Assembly: GCA_964654015.1 (NCBI GenBank)
Contig: CAZZHQ010000029.1
Location: 1 to 23,967, forward strand
Direction: 5' to 3'
DNA from: JAUUZT01 sp964654015
GTDB lineage: Bacteria; Chloroflexota; Dehalococcoidia; GIF9; AB-539-J10
DNA: 23,967 nt
Translations under genes and position numbers: made by a program
The notes under the pieces: model-generated
The model's database searches: none
Told to the model about the DNA's origin: nothing
Seen by the model: only the letters and a program-made list of their open reading frames with translations
Shown here: piece after piece, positions 1 to 6,843 of the stretch
How the letters are laid out: each line of letters begins with the position of its first letter
Position numbering within the stretch: the stretch's first letter is position 1

Positions 1-94
1 AAGTTGAACCCCAGTCCAAACTGTCCCTCACCAGGTCAAACCTGCCTGCCAGCACCCAGGTCTTTTTGCTTAACTATTGAGCTTCCCTGTCATA

Positions 95-103
95 GGGGGG
101 GGG
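95..103. repeat. G9 homopolymer
   Basis: Nine consecutive G lie directly beside a possible small minus-strand frame that stops at 104-106. Tracts of this length are prone to slippage or sequencing error. It is outside any firm gene, so no effect can be assigned. Confidence 0.9.
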
Positions 104-193
104 CTAGGACCTAATTACCTTTACTGTCAGTATAATCATAGTAATTAGTATTGCCAGCATGGTTAGGAGCAGGGCACCAGCCATGTATTTCAC
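104..193 (-). CDS. possible small single-span membrane peptide or coding remnant
   Basis: This is a 29-codon minus-strand frame from GTG (complement of 191-193), with an alternative ATG at 182-184, to a TAG at 104-106. It reads VKYMAGALLLTMLAILIT and then MIILTVKVIRS: a run of about 22 hydrophobic residues ending in basic residues, as in a C-terminal membrane anchor. The same frame is open upstream for about 20 codons with a His/Pro-rich composition. The piece may therefore be the end of a broken longer protein rather than an independent gene. No ribosome binding site is evident. It lies downstream of the recombinase on the same strand. Function unknown; it may not be translated. Confidence 0.22.
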   Translation of the reverse strand: MKYMAGALLLTMLAILITMIILTVKVIRS

Positions 194-315
194 CCAGTTG
201 GGTATAACAGACTCGGGATGGTGCCAGTGACGATGAAGACTCTGATGATGAGGATGCTGTTAGTTCTGGCGATGGCTCGGTGGTGAAGGCACTGATGGCG
301 CTCCAGGCACTGTAA

Positions 316-1398
316 CTACCCGAGCCGCTGGCTCTGATCTTCCAGTAGATTATCGGGGCCACCCATTGCTGTTCTAATCGGACTGTACTTCTCCAGCTTT
401 GCCTGCAGCTCCTGTATCGAGAGATGGATGTAATGGTGGGTAATATTGCCCCACCCGCTACTGCGGTGCCTGAGCAGACGCTCCACCGAGTAGGTGTCGC
501 AGCCGGCAACGGTAGCTAGAGTCGCGAAACTGTGCCGCAGAGTGTGCGGCGACTGCTTGATGCCACTAATACCGGCCCGTTTAAAAATGTCTTTTATCAC
601 GATTTCAGCCATGTCCCGACCCAGACGCCGTCCCCGGTAGCTGATAAAGACAGGGTCGGTAATAGGACGATTACCGGCGAGTGCCAGTAATGCCTCTCTT
701 ACCTCAGGCAGGAGCGGCATAAATTCCTCCCGCTCCTTACCCTTAATCCTTAACCGGTCCTCACCGATATCACCGATATCCACGCGAACAGCCTCTGATA
801 ATCTTGAACCCTGTCCTAGGTACAGGTATACCAGTCCCCGCTCCCTCTCGTTTTTTATAGCTTCGAGGAAGTCTCTTGCCTGATTAATGGTTAAGGAGTC
901 GGGCTCCTTCGACCTGACAAGGGGTTTCGGTATCCCTTCCATCATATTGGGCATACCAAAACGGCGATAAGCAAACTTATAGAGCCCGGAGAGTGTATTA
1001 TAGACCAGTTTCCGGGTGCTAGGGGCCCATTTGCCAGCCAGGTATTGCTCTATGTCCTCAGGTCTGTCTGGCAGAAAAGGATGCTTCCGGGCAAACTGAT
1101 ACAGGACCTGTCTATAACTATGGAGGCTCTCAGGCCGCAGGCCTTCAGCCCTCTTGGAATCCAGAAACCGGTCACTGATTTCCTTGGTAACTAATGGTTT
1201 AGGTTCGGCGGAACTATCCTCGGAACTCTGCTCTGACTGGGGATCGAGCTTTTGCTCGATTTGTCCTAACATCGTCTCAAGCAGAGTTGGCATACCGGTA
1301 AACTCTAATAGTGTCGCCCTGGTTGATGATGCTTCAGCCGGATCAGGTATACGTTCCACAACCTCATTTATTCTATCCCACTTTTTTATCTCGTACAT
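316..1398 (-). CDS. tyrosine recombinase/integrase (Xer-like)
   Basis: This 360-residue site-specific recombinase breaks and rejoins DNA through a 3'-phosphotyrosine link. A non-conserved N-terminal stretch (about 1-70, rich in acidic residues and Ser) precedes a SAM-like core-binding domain (about 71-160) and the catalytic domain (about 165-335). The whole catalytic set is visible: R199 in GSRLSE, a Lys in IKGKERE (219/221), H285 and R288 in HTLRHSF, H311 in LLRHRSS and nucleophile Y323 in ITHHYIHLS. The enzyme should be active. The ATG at 1398 follows a GGAGGGAG ribosome binding site and overlaps the 3' end of the small upstream gene by 26 bp, so the two are probably co-translated. No tRNA, att duplication or phage gene was seen nearby, so it need not be a phage integrase. 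It points away from the glycan cluster and shares a control region with it. Confidence 0.93.
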   Translation of the reverse strand: MYEIKKWDRINEVVERIPDPAEASSTRATLLEFTGMPTLLETMLGQIEQKLDPQSEQSSEDSSAEPKPLVTKEISDRFLDSKRAEGLRPESLHSYRQVLYQFARKHPFLPDRPEDIEQYLAGKWAPSTRKLVYNTLSGLYKFAYRRFGMPNMMEGIPKPLVRSKEPDSLTINQARDFLEAIKNERERGLVYLYLGQGSRLSEAVRVDIGDIGEDRLRIKGKEREEFMPLLPEVREALLALAGNRPITDPVFISYRGRRLGRDMAEIVIKDIFKRAGISGIKQSPHTLRHSFATLATVAGCDTYSVERLLRHRSSGWGNITHHYIHLSIQELQAKLEKYSPIRTAMGGPDNLLEDQSQRLG

Positions 1399-1582
1399 TT
1401 CTACTCCCTCCGTGGGACTGTTGCTGCATGCCTTTAGCTATGAGATAACCTATAGCCAGAACTAACAGGAACTTTCCCCAGTCCGCTTTTTCATTAGTAT
1501 CAGACTCATAAAGGGCCTTAGCCTGCGACAACTTATTATATTCGGATTCCGGCAAACCTATACTCTTATATTTCTCTGGCAT
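1373..1582 (-). CDS. small protein with a hydrophobic C-terminal segment, coupled to the recombinase
   Basis: The 69-residue protein begins with a polar part (MPEKYKSIGLPESEYNKLSQ, about 1-38) whose 'xIgLPEsxYxkL' pattern recalls the start of ribbon-helix-helix DNA-binding proteins. Acidic/Lys residues follow, then a hydrophobic stretch FLLVLAIGYLIA at about 38-50. The tail is basic and Gly/Ser/Gln-rich. The 3' end overlaps the recombinase start, which marks it as a partner in a two-gene unit. A likely promoter lies 20-50 bp upstream at 1602-1631. No Shine-Dalgarno sequence is visible, so it may be translated from a short leader. It is not a recognised family. It could be a membrane-tethered accessory or regulator of the recombinase, but that is a guess. 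Confidence 0.6.
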   Translation of the reverse strand: MPEKYKSIGLPESEYNKLSQAKALYESDTNEKADWGKFLLVLAIGYLIAKGMQQQSHGGSRNVRDKKVG

Positions 1583-1601
1583 TTCAACAACCCATTTATA
1601 A

Positions 1602-1631
1602 AGTATAAACCGATATTTTATAATCTGTCAA
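1602..1631 (-). promoter_or_regulatory. promoter for the small-protein/recombinase pair
   Basis: On the minus strand there is TTGACA (complement of 1626-1631), an 18-bp spacer, then TATACT (complement of 1602-1607). That is 6/6 and 5/6 to the sigma-70 consensus. It would start transcription only about 10-20 bases before the ATG at 1582. Confidence 0.6.
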
Positions 1632-1648
1632 GTACCCGATTAAATCCT

Positions 1649-1689
1649 ATAGTACACATATTTGCCAGGTGGCAATATATGTGTACTAT
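1649..1689. promoter_or_regulatory. 41-bp near-perfect palindrome (operator or recombinase site)
   Basis: The left arm ATAGTACACATATTTGCCA and the reverse complement of the right arm (ATAGTACACATATATTGCCA) match except for one extra A; two G form the centre. The palindrome starts 18 bp from the minus-strand -35 box and ends 3 bp before the plus-strand -35 box. A regulator bound here would be placed to control both directions. It is not followed by a T run, so it is not a terminator. A composite binding site for the adjacent tyrosine recombinase is the alternative. No second copy was found in the window by eye. Confidence 0.75.
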
Positions 1690-1692
1690 CTA

Positions 1693-1721
1693 TTGACAAA
1701 TGTCTACTATTGGCTTATAAT
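1693..1721 (+). promoter_or_regulatory. consensus sigma-70 promoter P1 for the glycan cluster
   Basis: TTGACA at 1693-1698, exactly 17 bp, then TATAAT at 1716-1721: a perfect match in both boxes and spacing. It is 290 bp upstream of the flippase start, so it implies a long leader. The palindrome abuts its -35 box, which suggests it is repressed or activated from there. Confidence 0.85.
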
Positions 1722-1805
1722 GCTCCAACTTCATATTTAACGTATGAAACCCGGTTTTATATGCCTTATGGCAAAAATATTGTGGAATAGTTTGGCGAGA
1801 GAGCG

Positions 1806-1834
1806 TTGACAGTTGGCGACTAACACACCATAAT
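1806..1834 (+). promoter_or_regulatory. second promoter P2 for the glycan cluster
   Basis: TTGACA at 1806-1811, 17 bp, then CATAAT at 1829-1834 (5/6). It is in tandem with P1, 113 bp downstream. Two strong promoters in series suggest high or dual-controlled expression of the long plus-strand operon. Confidence 0.7.
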
Positions 1835-2010
1835 GTACGCATATTACATCAGAAAAAAGCTAACCAGTACAAATGGACGGATGAGTTCTTGTAACCGAGG
1901 GGGTATAAAGCATATAAAGAAAGGATCTATTAGGCACTATTCTACCTCTTTCAACTCTTTCCCCACCATTCTGCTAGACTCAGGAGGTTAAACACAGAAG
2001 GCAGTGTGAT
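1835..2010 (+). other. untranslated leader of the glycan operon
   Basis: This stretch has no open frame of note and no recognised riboswitch, ops element or terminator. A strong AGGAGG at 1982-1987 lies 23 bases before the flippase ATG, far beyond normal spacing, and no start codon lies at the usual distance from it. A weaker GAAGG (1997-2001) is closer. The leader may fold to bring the AGGAGG near, or the AGGAGG may be a relic. Confidence 0.4.
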
Positions 2011-3342
2011 ATGGCAAAATCAGTAACAGTTAAACAGGATCAATTACCCGTGAAGAGAACTCTTCTTAATAAGCTAACCTCGCTTAAAGATAGGGTAATA
2101 GCCGATGATGTAGCTAGGGATAGTGCAATAATGACTGCCTTTACCCTGCTGGCAGGGCTTTTTAATTACCTCTACCAGCTCTCAATGGGAATAATGCTAA
2201 CTCCAGTGGAGTATGGAGCTTTGCTCAGTTTTTTCTCGCTATTCACCATAATCTCATTATTTTCGCAGGCTGTCCAAACAGCTACTACCAAGTTCACCTC
2301 CAAGCTCAAGGCTCAGCACCAGACAGGAGGAATAAGATATCTGTGGGGATTCTCCCTAAAGCGTATGCTCTGGGCTAGTGTAGGATTATTTATTGTGGGA
2401 GCCCTACTTACCCCTCTGATTTCAAGCTTTCTAAAGATAGATAACTACTGGTATAGTCTTCTCTTCTCTACCTCCTTGATATTAGTCTTTGCCGTCCCGG
2501 TAAACTACGGCTTGCTACAGGGACTACAAAGGTTTCTGCCTTTAGGCATCAGCACTACCCTCGCAGGTCTCTTGAAGCTTGCCATAGGCGCTCTTTTAGT
2601 TTATTTAGGATTAGGGGTGTATGGTGGTCTGCTCTGCCTCCCCATAGCCCTAGTGGCGACTCTCGGTATCACCTGCTACTACCTTAAAGATGTGGCTGCT
2701 ACCAAAACCGAGAAGGTGCCGCTCAGCGGGCTCTTCTCCTATACCGGGCTAGCTATTGTTGCTATTGCCTCCTTCGGTATTTTTACTAACATAGATGTTA
2801 TCCTGGCTAAACACTACCTTGGCCCGGAAAGCGCCGGTAACTACGCAGTAATCTCAGTACTGGGGCGGGTTGCCCTCTTTGCTCCAGCAGGCGTAGCTAT
2901 AGCCATGTTTCCAAAGACATCTGACCTTTTTGAAACCTTAAGTAACTATCGCCCCGTTTTGCGGAAGGCAATATTATTCACTGTCCTGCTAGCCGGGGGG
3001 GTGGTGGTCATCTTCTGGCTCTTCCCTGACTTCATCATTAATCTTCTATTTGCCGATAAATATCCCTTGGTGGTGCCATATCTTTTCAGATATACATTGG
3101 CCATGGCACTTTTTGCTCTTTCATTTCTATTTGTAAACTATTTTTTATCACTAAATCGGACAAGGGTAGCCTATCCACTCCTTGGGACTGCATTAGTACA
3201 GGTTGTTTTAATAGTATTATTCCACAGCAATATTGGCCACATTGTCAATACAATACTACTCTCCAGTACAATATGCCTGACGTTAATGCTTCTCTATTAT
3301 CTAAAGGTGAATAATGATATCAGTAATAATACCCGCATATAA
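2011..3342 (+). CDS. Wzx-like polysaccharide flippase (MOP superfamily)
   Basis: This 443-residue integral membrane protein has about twelve to fourteen hydrophobic segments spread over its length, a short basic N-terminus (MAKSVTVKQDQLPVKRT) and few long loops. That is the size and pattern of polysaccharide exporters of the Wzx/MATE-like MOP superfamily. Motif-like stretches include TPVEYGALLSFFSLFTI near the first helices and GPESAGNYAVISVLGRVALF in the second half, both common in this family. It would move a lipid-linked oligosaccharide across the cytoplasmic membrane. It is the first gene of the plus-strand cluster, behind P1/P2. Its 3' end overlaps the next glycosyltransferase by 29 bp. 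A G7 run sits in codons 328-330. The start at 2011 has a poorly spaced ribosome binding site, but no better start exists in frame. Confidence 0.88.
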   Translation: MAKSVTVKQDQLPVKRTLLNKLTSLKDRVIADDVARDSAIMTAFTLLAGLFNYLYQLSMGIMLTPVEYGALLSFFSLFTIISLFSQAVQTATTKFTSKLKAQHQTGGIRYLWGFSLKRMLWASVGLFIVGALLTPLISSFLKIDNYWYSLLFSTSLILVFAVPVNYGLLQGLQRFLPLGISTTLAGLLKLAIGALLVYLGLGVYGGLLCLPIALVATLGITCYYLKDVAATKTEKVPLSGLFSYTGLAIVAIASFGIFTNIDVILAKHYLGPESAGNYAVISVLGRVALFAPAGVAIAMFPKTSDLFETLSNYRPVLRKAILFTVLLAGGVVVIFWLFPDFIINLLFADKYPLVVPYLFRYTLAMALFALSFLFVNYFLSLNRTRVAYPLLGTALVQVVLIVLFHSNIGHIVNTILLSSTICLTLMLLYYLKVNNDISNNTRI

Positions 3343-4033
3343 CGAGGCAAAAAGTATTTGCTCCACTATACGGGACACAGTTAAAACATTGGAGCAATGC
3401 GCCGCCGAATATGAAGTGATTGTAGTTAATGATGGTAGTACAGATGATACTTATGAGAAGATGCTATCCATGGCTAAAGAGCATGTGAACGTCAAGGTTA
3501 TCAGTTATGAGGAGAACGCGGGTAAGGGCTATGCGCTGAAGCAGGGTTATCAGTCTGCTTGCGGAGACACTGTGATGCTTCTGGATGCTGATTCAGACCT
3601 ACCCCCTACCCAGATAACAACATTCTTGGACTATATGGGTAAAAGCAATGCTGATATCATAGTTGGCTCTAAAAGACACCCTCTGTCTAAGGTTAAGTAC
3701 CCACCATTAAGAAGGTTCTTAAGCAGCGGTTACAATTTACTGGTAAAACTTATGTTTAACCTCAGTGTAAAAGATACCCAGGTTGGCATAAAGCTGTTCC
3801 GCAGCGAGGTTCTGGATAAGGTATTACCGAAGTTGCTGGTGAAGAAATATGCCTTTGATGTAGAACTGCTGGCTAATGCTAAAAGGCTCGGTTATAGCAT
3901 TATTGAGGTACCGGTGGTGTTGGACTATAACCATGTCTCCAGAATTGACCTGAGAGATATTTGGTATATCTTCCTGGATACTCTCGCCATATTCTACAGG
4001 ATGAAGATCCTGCACTACTACGATAGGAGATAA
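3314..4033 (+). CDS. GT2 glycosyltransferase, polyprenyl-phosphate sugar synthase type
   Basis: The 239-residue GT-A fold enzyme begins at once with VIIPAYNEAKSI and carries NDGSTDDT (39-46), MLLDADSDLPP (DxD at 91-93), GSKRHPLSKV and TQVGIKLFR. This order is typical of dolichol/polyprenyl-phosphate mannose or glucose synthases, which move a hexose from NDP-sugar to polyprenyl phosphate on the cytoplasmic face. It has no C-terminal GtrA-like membrane domain; only a moderately hydrophobic end is seen. The start is fixed by AAGGTG five bases upstream, within the flippase gene. The lipid-phosphate sugar it makes would be the expected donor for the GT-C-like membrane proteins at 13969 and 19864 (inference). 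Sugar specificity cannot be read from sequence. Confidence 0.88.
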   Translation: MISVIIPAYNEAKSICSTIRDTVKTLEQCAAEYEVIVVNDGSTDDTYEKMLSMAKEHVNVKVISYEENAGKGYALKQGYQSACGDTVMLLDADSDLPPTQITTFLDYMGKSNADIIVGSKRHPLSKVKYPPLRRFLSSGYNLLVKLMFNLSVKDTQVGIKLFRSEVLDKVLPKLLVKKYAFDVELLANAKRLGYSIIEVPVVLDYNHVSRIDLRDIWYIFLDTLAIFYRMKILHYYDRR

Positions 4034-4038
4034 GGTAT

Positions 4039-4439
4039 GTGAAAGTAGCGGTAATTAGTGCGGGCTTGGCTAAACACGGCAATGAGGTTGCCCTGGTTGA
4101 TATCGCCGAACAAAACGTGAAGCTGATAAATCGGGCACCGATGACATTAGAGAGGCTTCTTCACTGAAGATAATCGCGGAGATTTTAAGACGTGGCACAA
4201 CGGTTATGGCGTATGACCCTATGGCTATGGAGAGGACAAGAGAAATTTTCAAAGATAAGATAGCTTATGCCGATAGTGTTGATAAGGCAGTTTCTGTCGG
4301 TGAATTGATTTTCATTGTTACCGAATGGGAGGAATTCCGTAACCCCGACCTGTACCGTGGGAAGAATGTCTTCGACGGCAGGAGGATTTTGAACAATACC
4401 CAGATAAAAACACTGGACTATGAGGGGATATGCTGGTGA
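4039..4439 (+). pseudogene. decayed UDP-glucose/GDP-mannose dehydrogenase with two deletions
   Basis: From GTG at 4039 the frame reads VKVAVISAG then LAKHGNEVALVDIAEQN. That is the start of a UDP-sugar dehydrogenase with about nine codons missing, the ones that complete the GxGxxG nucleotide-binding loop. The frame stops at 4165-4167. From 4134, in another frame, the C-terminal domain resumes (GTDDIREASSLKIIAEIL, YDPMAM, VTEWEEF, VFDGRRIL) and ends at 4439. Against the intact dehydrogenase at 22247, roughly codons 42-321, including the catalytic Cys, are gone. A stretch from ATG 4206 to 4439 stays open for 77 codons but encodes only part of the UDP-binding domain. The fragment is clearly different in sequence from the intact copy, so it is a separate paralogue and not a recent duplicate. 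Its end overlaps the next gene by 10 bp. Confidence 0.85.
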
Positions 4440-5392
4440 ATCCCAAAGTATCCATAGTAATCCCTTGCCCGGAGGTAGATAGCTTCACTCGGGAAAGCGT
4501 AGAGCACTGCTTATCTCTAGATTACCCGGATTTTGAAATTCTGCTTCTACCCGATTCAGAACCAGACATAGATTTTCCAGGTATGAAAGTGATCCCAAGT
4601 GGACCCGTTGGGCCATCTGAGAAAAGAGACCTGGCACTAGAATATGCCAGTGGAGAAATAATCGCCTTCATCGATAACGATGCCTATCCCAGAGAAGACT
4701 GGCTGAGAGAAGGCATCAAGCACTTCAAGGATGATGATATTGCTGCGGTAGGTGGCCCGGCAGTCACACCTCCAAGCGATGGCCTGCTTGCCCAGGCAAG
4801 CGGCTTTGTGTTCTCATCCTTCCTAGGCAGCGGTTCCTTGAGCTTCAGATATATACCAAAAGCACAGAGATACGTCGATGATTATCCCACCTGCAACCTA
4901 ATAATCAGAAAGTCAGTGCTCCAGGAAATGGGGGGCTTCAGCACCTTCTTCTGGCCCGGTGAGGATACCAAGCTTTGCCTAGAGATCACCCATAAACTCA
5001 ACAAGAAGATAGTCTATGACCCCGAGGTACTAGTCTATCATCACAGAAGAAACCTATTCTGGCCCCATCTCAAGCAGGTATGGAACTATGCCTTGCATCG
5101 GGGCTATTTCGTTAAGGCTTTGCCCCAAACATCACGCCGTTTTTCCTATTTTATCCCCTCTCTCTTCTGTCTGGGTCTCATCCTGGGTATAGCTGTCTCT
5201 TTCTTGAATCCCGTATTGAGAATCATGTTTCTCTCCATTGTTGCCGTTTATCTGCTGTTAGCACTGATCGCCAGCCTCCAGTCAAAATGTATAAGGCTGA
5301 TACCACTGGTGTTTTCCGGTATAATCCTGACTCATATAACCTATGGCATTGGCTTCATCAAAGGTTTATTCACCAAGGAGCCTACCAGATGA
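4430..5392 (+). CDS. membrane-associated GT2 glycosyltransferase
   Basis: This is a 320-residue family 2 enzyme. The GT-A domain opens with VSIVIPC, has GEIIAFIDNDAYP with the metal-binding DxD at 82-84, a substrate-loop motif TCNLIIRKSVL, and the acid/base-region WPGEDTKLCLEI (ED at 178-179). After about residue 235 come two to three hydrophobic segments (SLFCLGLILGIAVSF, IMFLSIVAVYLLLALIA, IPLVFSGIILTHITYGIGF) that would anchor it to the membrane. ATG 4430 lies only two bases after GAGGGG, whereas GTG 4436 in the same frame has ideal spacing and may be the true start. The usual DGSTD motif is replaced by LPDSEPD, a weak point in the nucleotide-binding loop but seen in divergent members. It probably adds a sugar to the lipid-linked intermediate. 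Confidence 0.85.
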   Translation: MLVNPKVSIVIPCPEVDSFTRESVEHCLSLDYPDFEILLLPDSEPDIDFPGMKVIPSGPVGPSEKRDLALEYASGEIIAFIDNDAYPREDWLREGIKHFKDDDIAAVGGPAVTPPSDGLLAQASGFVFSSFLGSGSLSFRYIPKAQRYVDDYPTCNLIIRKSVLQEMGGFSTFFWPGEDTKLCLEITHKLNKKIVYDPEVLVYHHRRNLFWPHLKQVWNYALHRGYFVKALPQTSRRFSYFIPSLFCLGLILGIAVSFLNPVLRIMFLSIVAVYLLLALIASLQSKCIRLIPLVFSGIILTHITYGIGFIKGLFTKEPTR

Positions 5393-6840
5393 AGATAAGC
5401 ATATCTTATCCCCCGATTGAAGACCCCAGGGGCGTTCCGCTATTAAGTCAGAATAGACAGTTCCAGTGGTTTAGCCGGCCTACCTATATTTATCCTATGG
5501 TCCCAGCTTATGCGGCTACTCTACTGCAGGAGCATGGCTATCAGGTCACCTGGGATGATGGCATTGCCGAAGAGATCCCCCTTTCCCAATATATAGGGAA
5601 GATAGTTCGGGATAAGCCGGGTCTGATTGCTATGGAGACCAAAACCCCCCTAGTTAAGTCTCATTGGAAGATAATCGATGTCATCAAACAGAGACTACCA
5701 CAAACCAAATTAGCTTTAATGGGAGACCACGTTACGGCTCTACCCCAAGAGTCTCTGAAAGAGAGTAAGGTCGACTATGTATTAACCGGAGGGGACTACG
5801 ATTTCTTGCTCCTCAACCTGTGCCATCATCTGAGCCGGGGCGAAGAGCTTGAGCCCGGCATCTGGTACCGCGTGGGCGGAGAAATTAAGAACAGCGGCCA
5901 GTTTCAGCTGAACCATAATTTGAACAGTCTACCATTTATTGACCGGGAACTAACAAATTGGCGACTTTACAGCGAGAAGAACGGTAACTACAAACAGCTA
6001 CCAGGTACTTATACCATGGTAGGGAGGGATTGCTGGTGGCATAAGTGTACTTTCTGCTCCTGGACCACCCTCTATCCCGAATTCAGGGTAAGAAAACCGG
6101 GAAGTCTGCTCGATGAAATCGGTATGCTTATCAATCGATACCAGGTCAGGAGCATCTTTGATGATACCGGCACCTTTCCAACTGGTGAATGGCTTGAGGA
6201 ATTCTGCCGTGGGATGATTGACCGGGGATACAACAAGAAGGTGGAGATGGGCTGTAACATGAGGTTTGGTGCCATTGACCAGGCAGGATACAAACTGATG
6301 AAAGCAGCAGGCTTCAGATACATGCTTTTCGGGCTGGAATCAGCCAGACAGGAGACCCTGAATAGAATCAACAAAGGGATAAAGGTAAGCGATATAGTTG
6401 ACGGATGCCAGATGGCAAAGGGAGCCGGACTTGCCCCTCATTTAACCATAATGGTCGGCTATCCCTGGGAGACTAGAGAGGATGTGATCACAACCATTGA
6501 ACTGGCCAGAGACATGTTCAAGAGGGGTTATGCCGACACCCTACAGGCTACCATTACTATCCCCTACCCCGGCACACCCCTATTCCGATACTGCCAGGAA
6601 AATGACTTGCTGATAACTCAAGACTGGGATGATTATGACATGAGACAGGCAGTGATGAAGAATGCACTAGCCGATAAGGACATAAAAGAGGCTAGCCAGA
6701 GGCTTTATGAAGCTTTTTTTTCCCCGAGGTATGCCCTGAGAAAACTAATCGCCATCAGGAACTTTAATGACCTCAGATATATCTTTCGAGGTATTAGAGC
6801 AATCCTCGGTCATTTAAGAGATTTTAAATCAGGAGGTTAG
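5389..6840 (+). CDS. radical SAM protein with N-terminal B12-binding-type region
   Basis: The 483-residue protein starts at ATG 5389, eight bases after AAGGAG and overlapping the previous stop (ATGA). An open frame continues upstream to 5287 but is only a shadow of the GT2 gene. The N-terminal ~190 residues have the layout of a cobalamin-binding Rossmann domain (VPAYAATLLQEHGYQVTWDD, LALMGDHVTALP, YVLTGGDYDFLL), as in B12-dependent radical SAM enzymes. No canonical DxHxxG is visible, so cobalamin may not be held by a base-off His. The radical SAM core carries GRDCWWHKCTFCSW, which is CX4CX2C (C215, C220, C223) instead of the usual CX3CX2C. MLFGLESA and MVGYPWETRED are typical core strands. 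Lying among glycosyltransferases and epimerases, it may methylate or otherwise modify a sugar or lipid. The substrate is unknown. Confidence 0.85.
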   Translation: MKISISYPPIEDPRGVPLLSQNRQFQWFSRPTYIYPMVPAYAATLLQEHGYQVTWDDGIAEEIPLSQYIGKIVRDKPGLIAMETKTPLVKSHWKIIDVIKQRLPQTKLALMGDHVTALPQESLKESKVDYVLTGGDYDFLLLNLCHHLSRGEELEPGIWYRVGGEIKNSGQFQLNHNLNSLPFIDRELTNWRLYSEKNGNYKQLPGTYTMVGRDCWWHKCTFCSWTTLYPEFRVRKPGSLLDEIGMLINRYQVRSIFDDTGTFPTGEWLEEFCRGMIDRGYNKKVEMGCNMRFGAIDQAGYKLMKAAGFRYMLFGLESARQETLNRINKGIKVSDIVDGCQMAKGAGLAPHLTIMVGYPWETREDVITTIELARDMFKRGYADTLQATITIPYPGTPLFRYCQENDLLITQDWDDYDMRQAVMKNALADKDIKEASQRLYEAFFSPRYALRKLIAIRNFNDLRYIFRGIRAILGHLRDFKSGG

Positions 6841-6843
6841 CGG

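Noticed and set aside
32..67. Hairpin CAGGT/ACCTG followed by CTTTTT as a terminator
   Set aside because: The stems are only five base pairs with alternatives and a long loop, and no gene is seen ending just before it.
111..509. Minus-strand 132-codon frame partly under the recombinase
   Set aside because: It overlaps the recombinase in another frame, has low-complexity Ser-rich sequence and no family signal. The recombinase frame with its full catalytic set is the real one.
1603..1762. Inverted pair GTATAAACCG / CGGTTTTATA around promoter P1 as an invertible promoter segment
   Set aside because: The arms are only about ten bases with an indel, too weak to claim. The stronger palindrome at 1649-1689 is reported instead.
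4206..4439. Stand-alone 77-codon gene
   Set aside because: It is only the C-terminal part of the decayed dehydrogenase. The homologous frame continues upstream of the ATG to 4134.
5287..5388. Longer N-terminus for the radical SAM protein
   Set aside because: It lies inside the GT2 gene in another frame. ATG 5389 has an ideal AAGGAG and starts the typical domain.
6714..6721. T8 run in the radical SAM gene as a phase-variation tract
   Set aside because: It is only eight bases long, near the 3' end, and in a class of tract less convincing than the G12 run.
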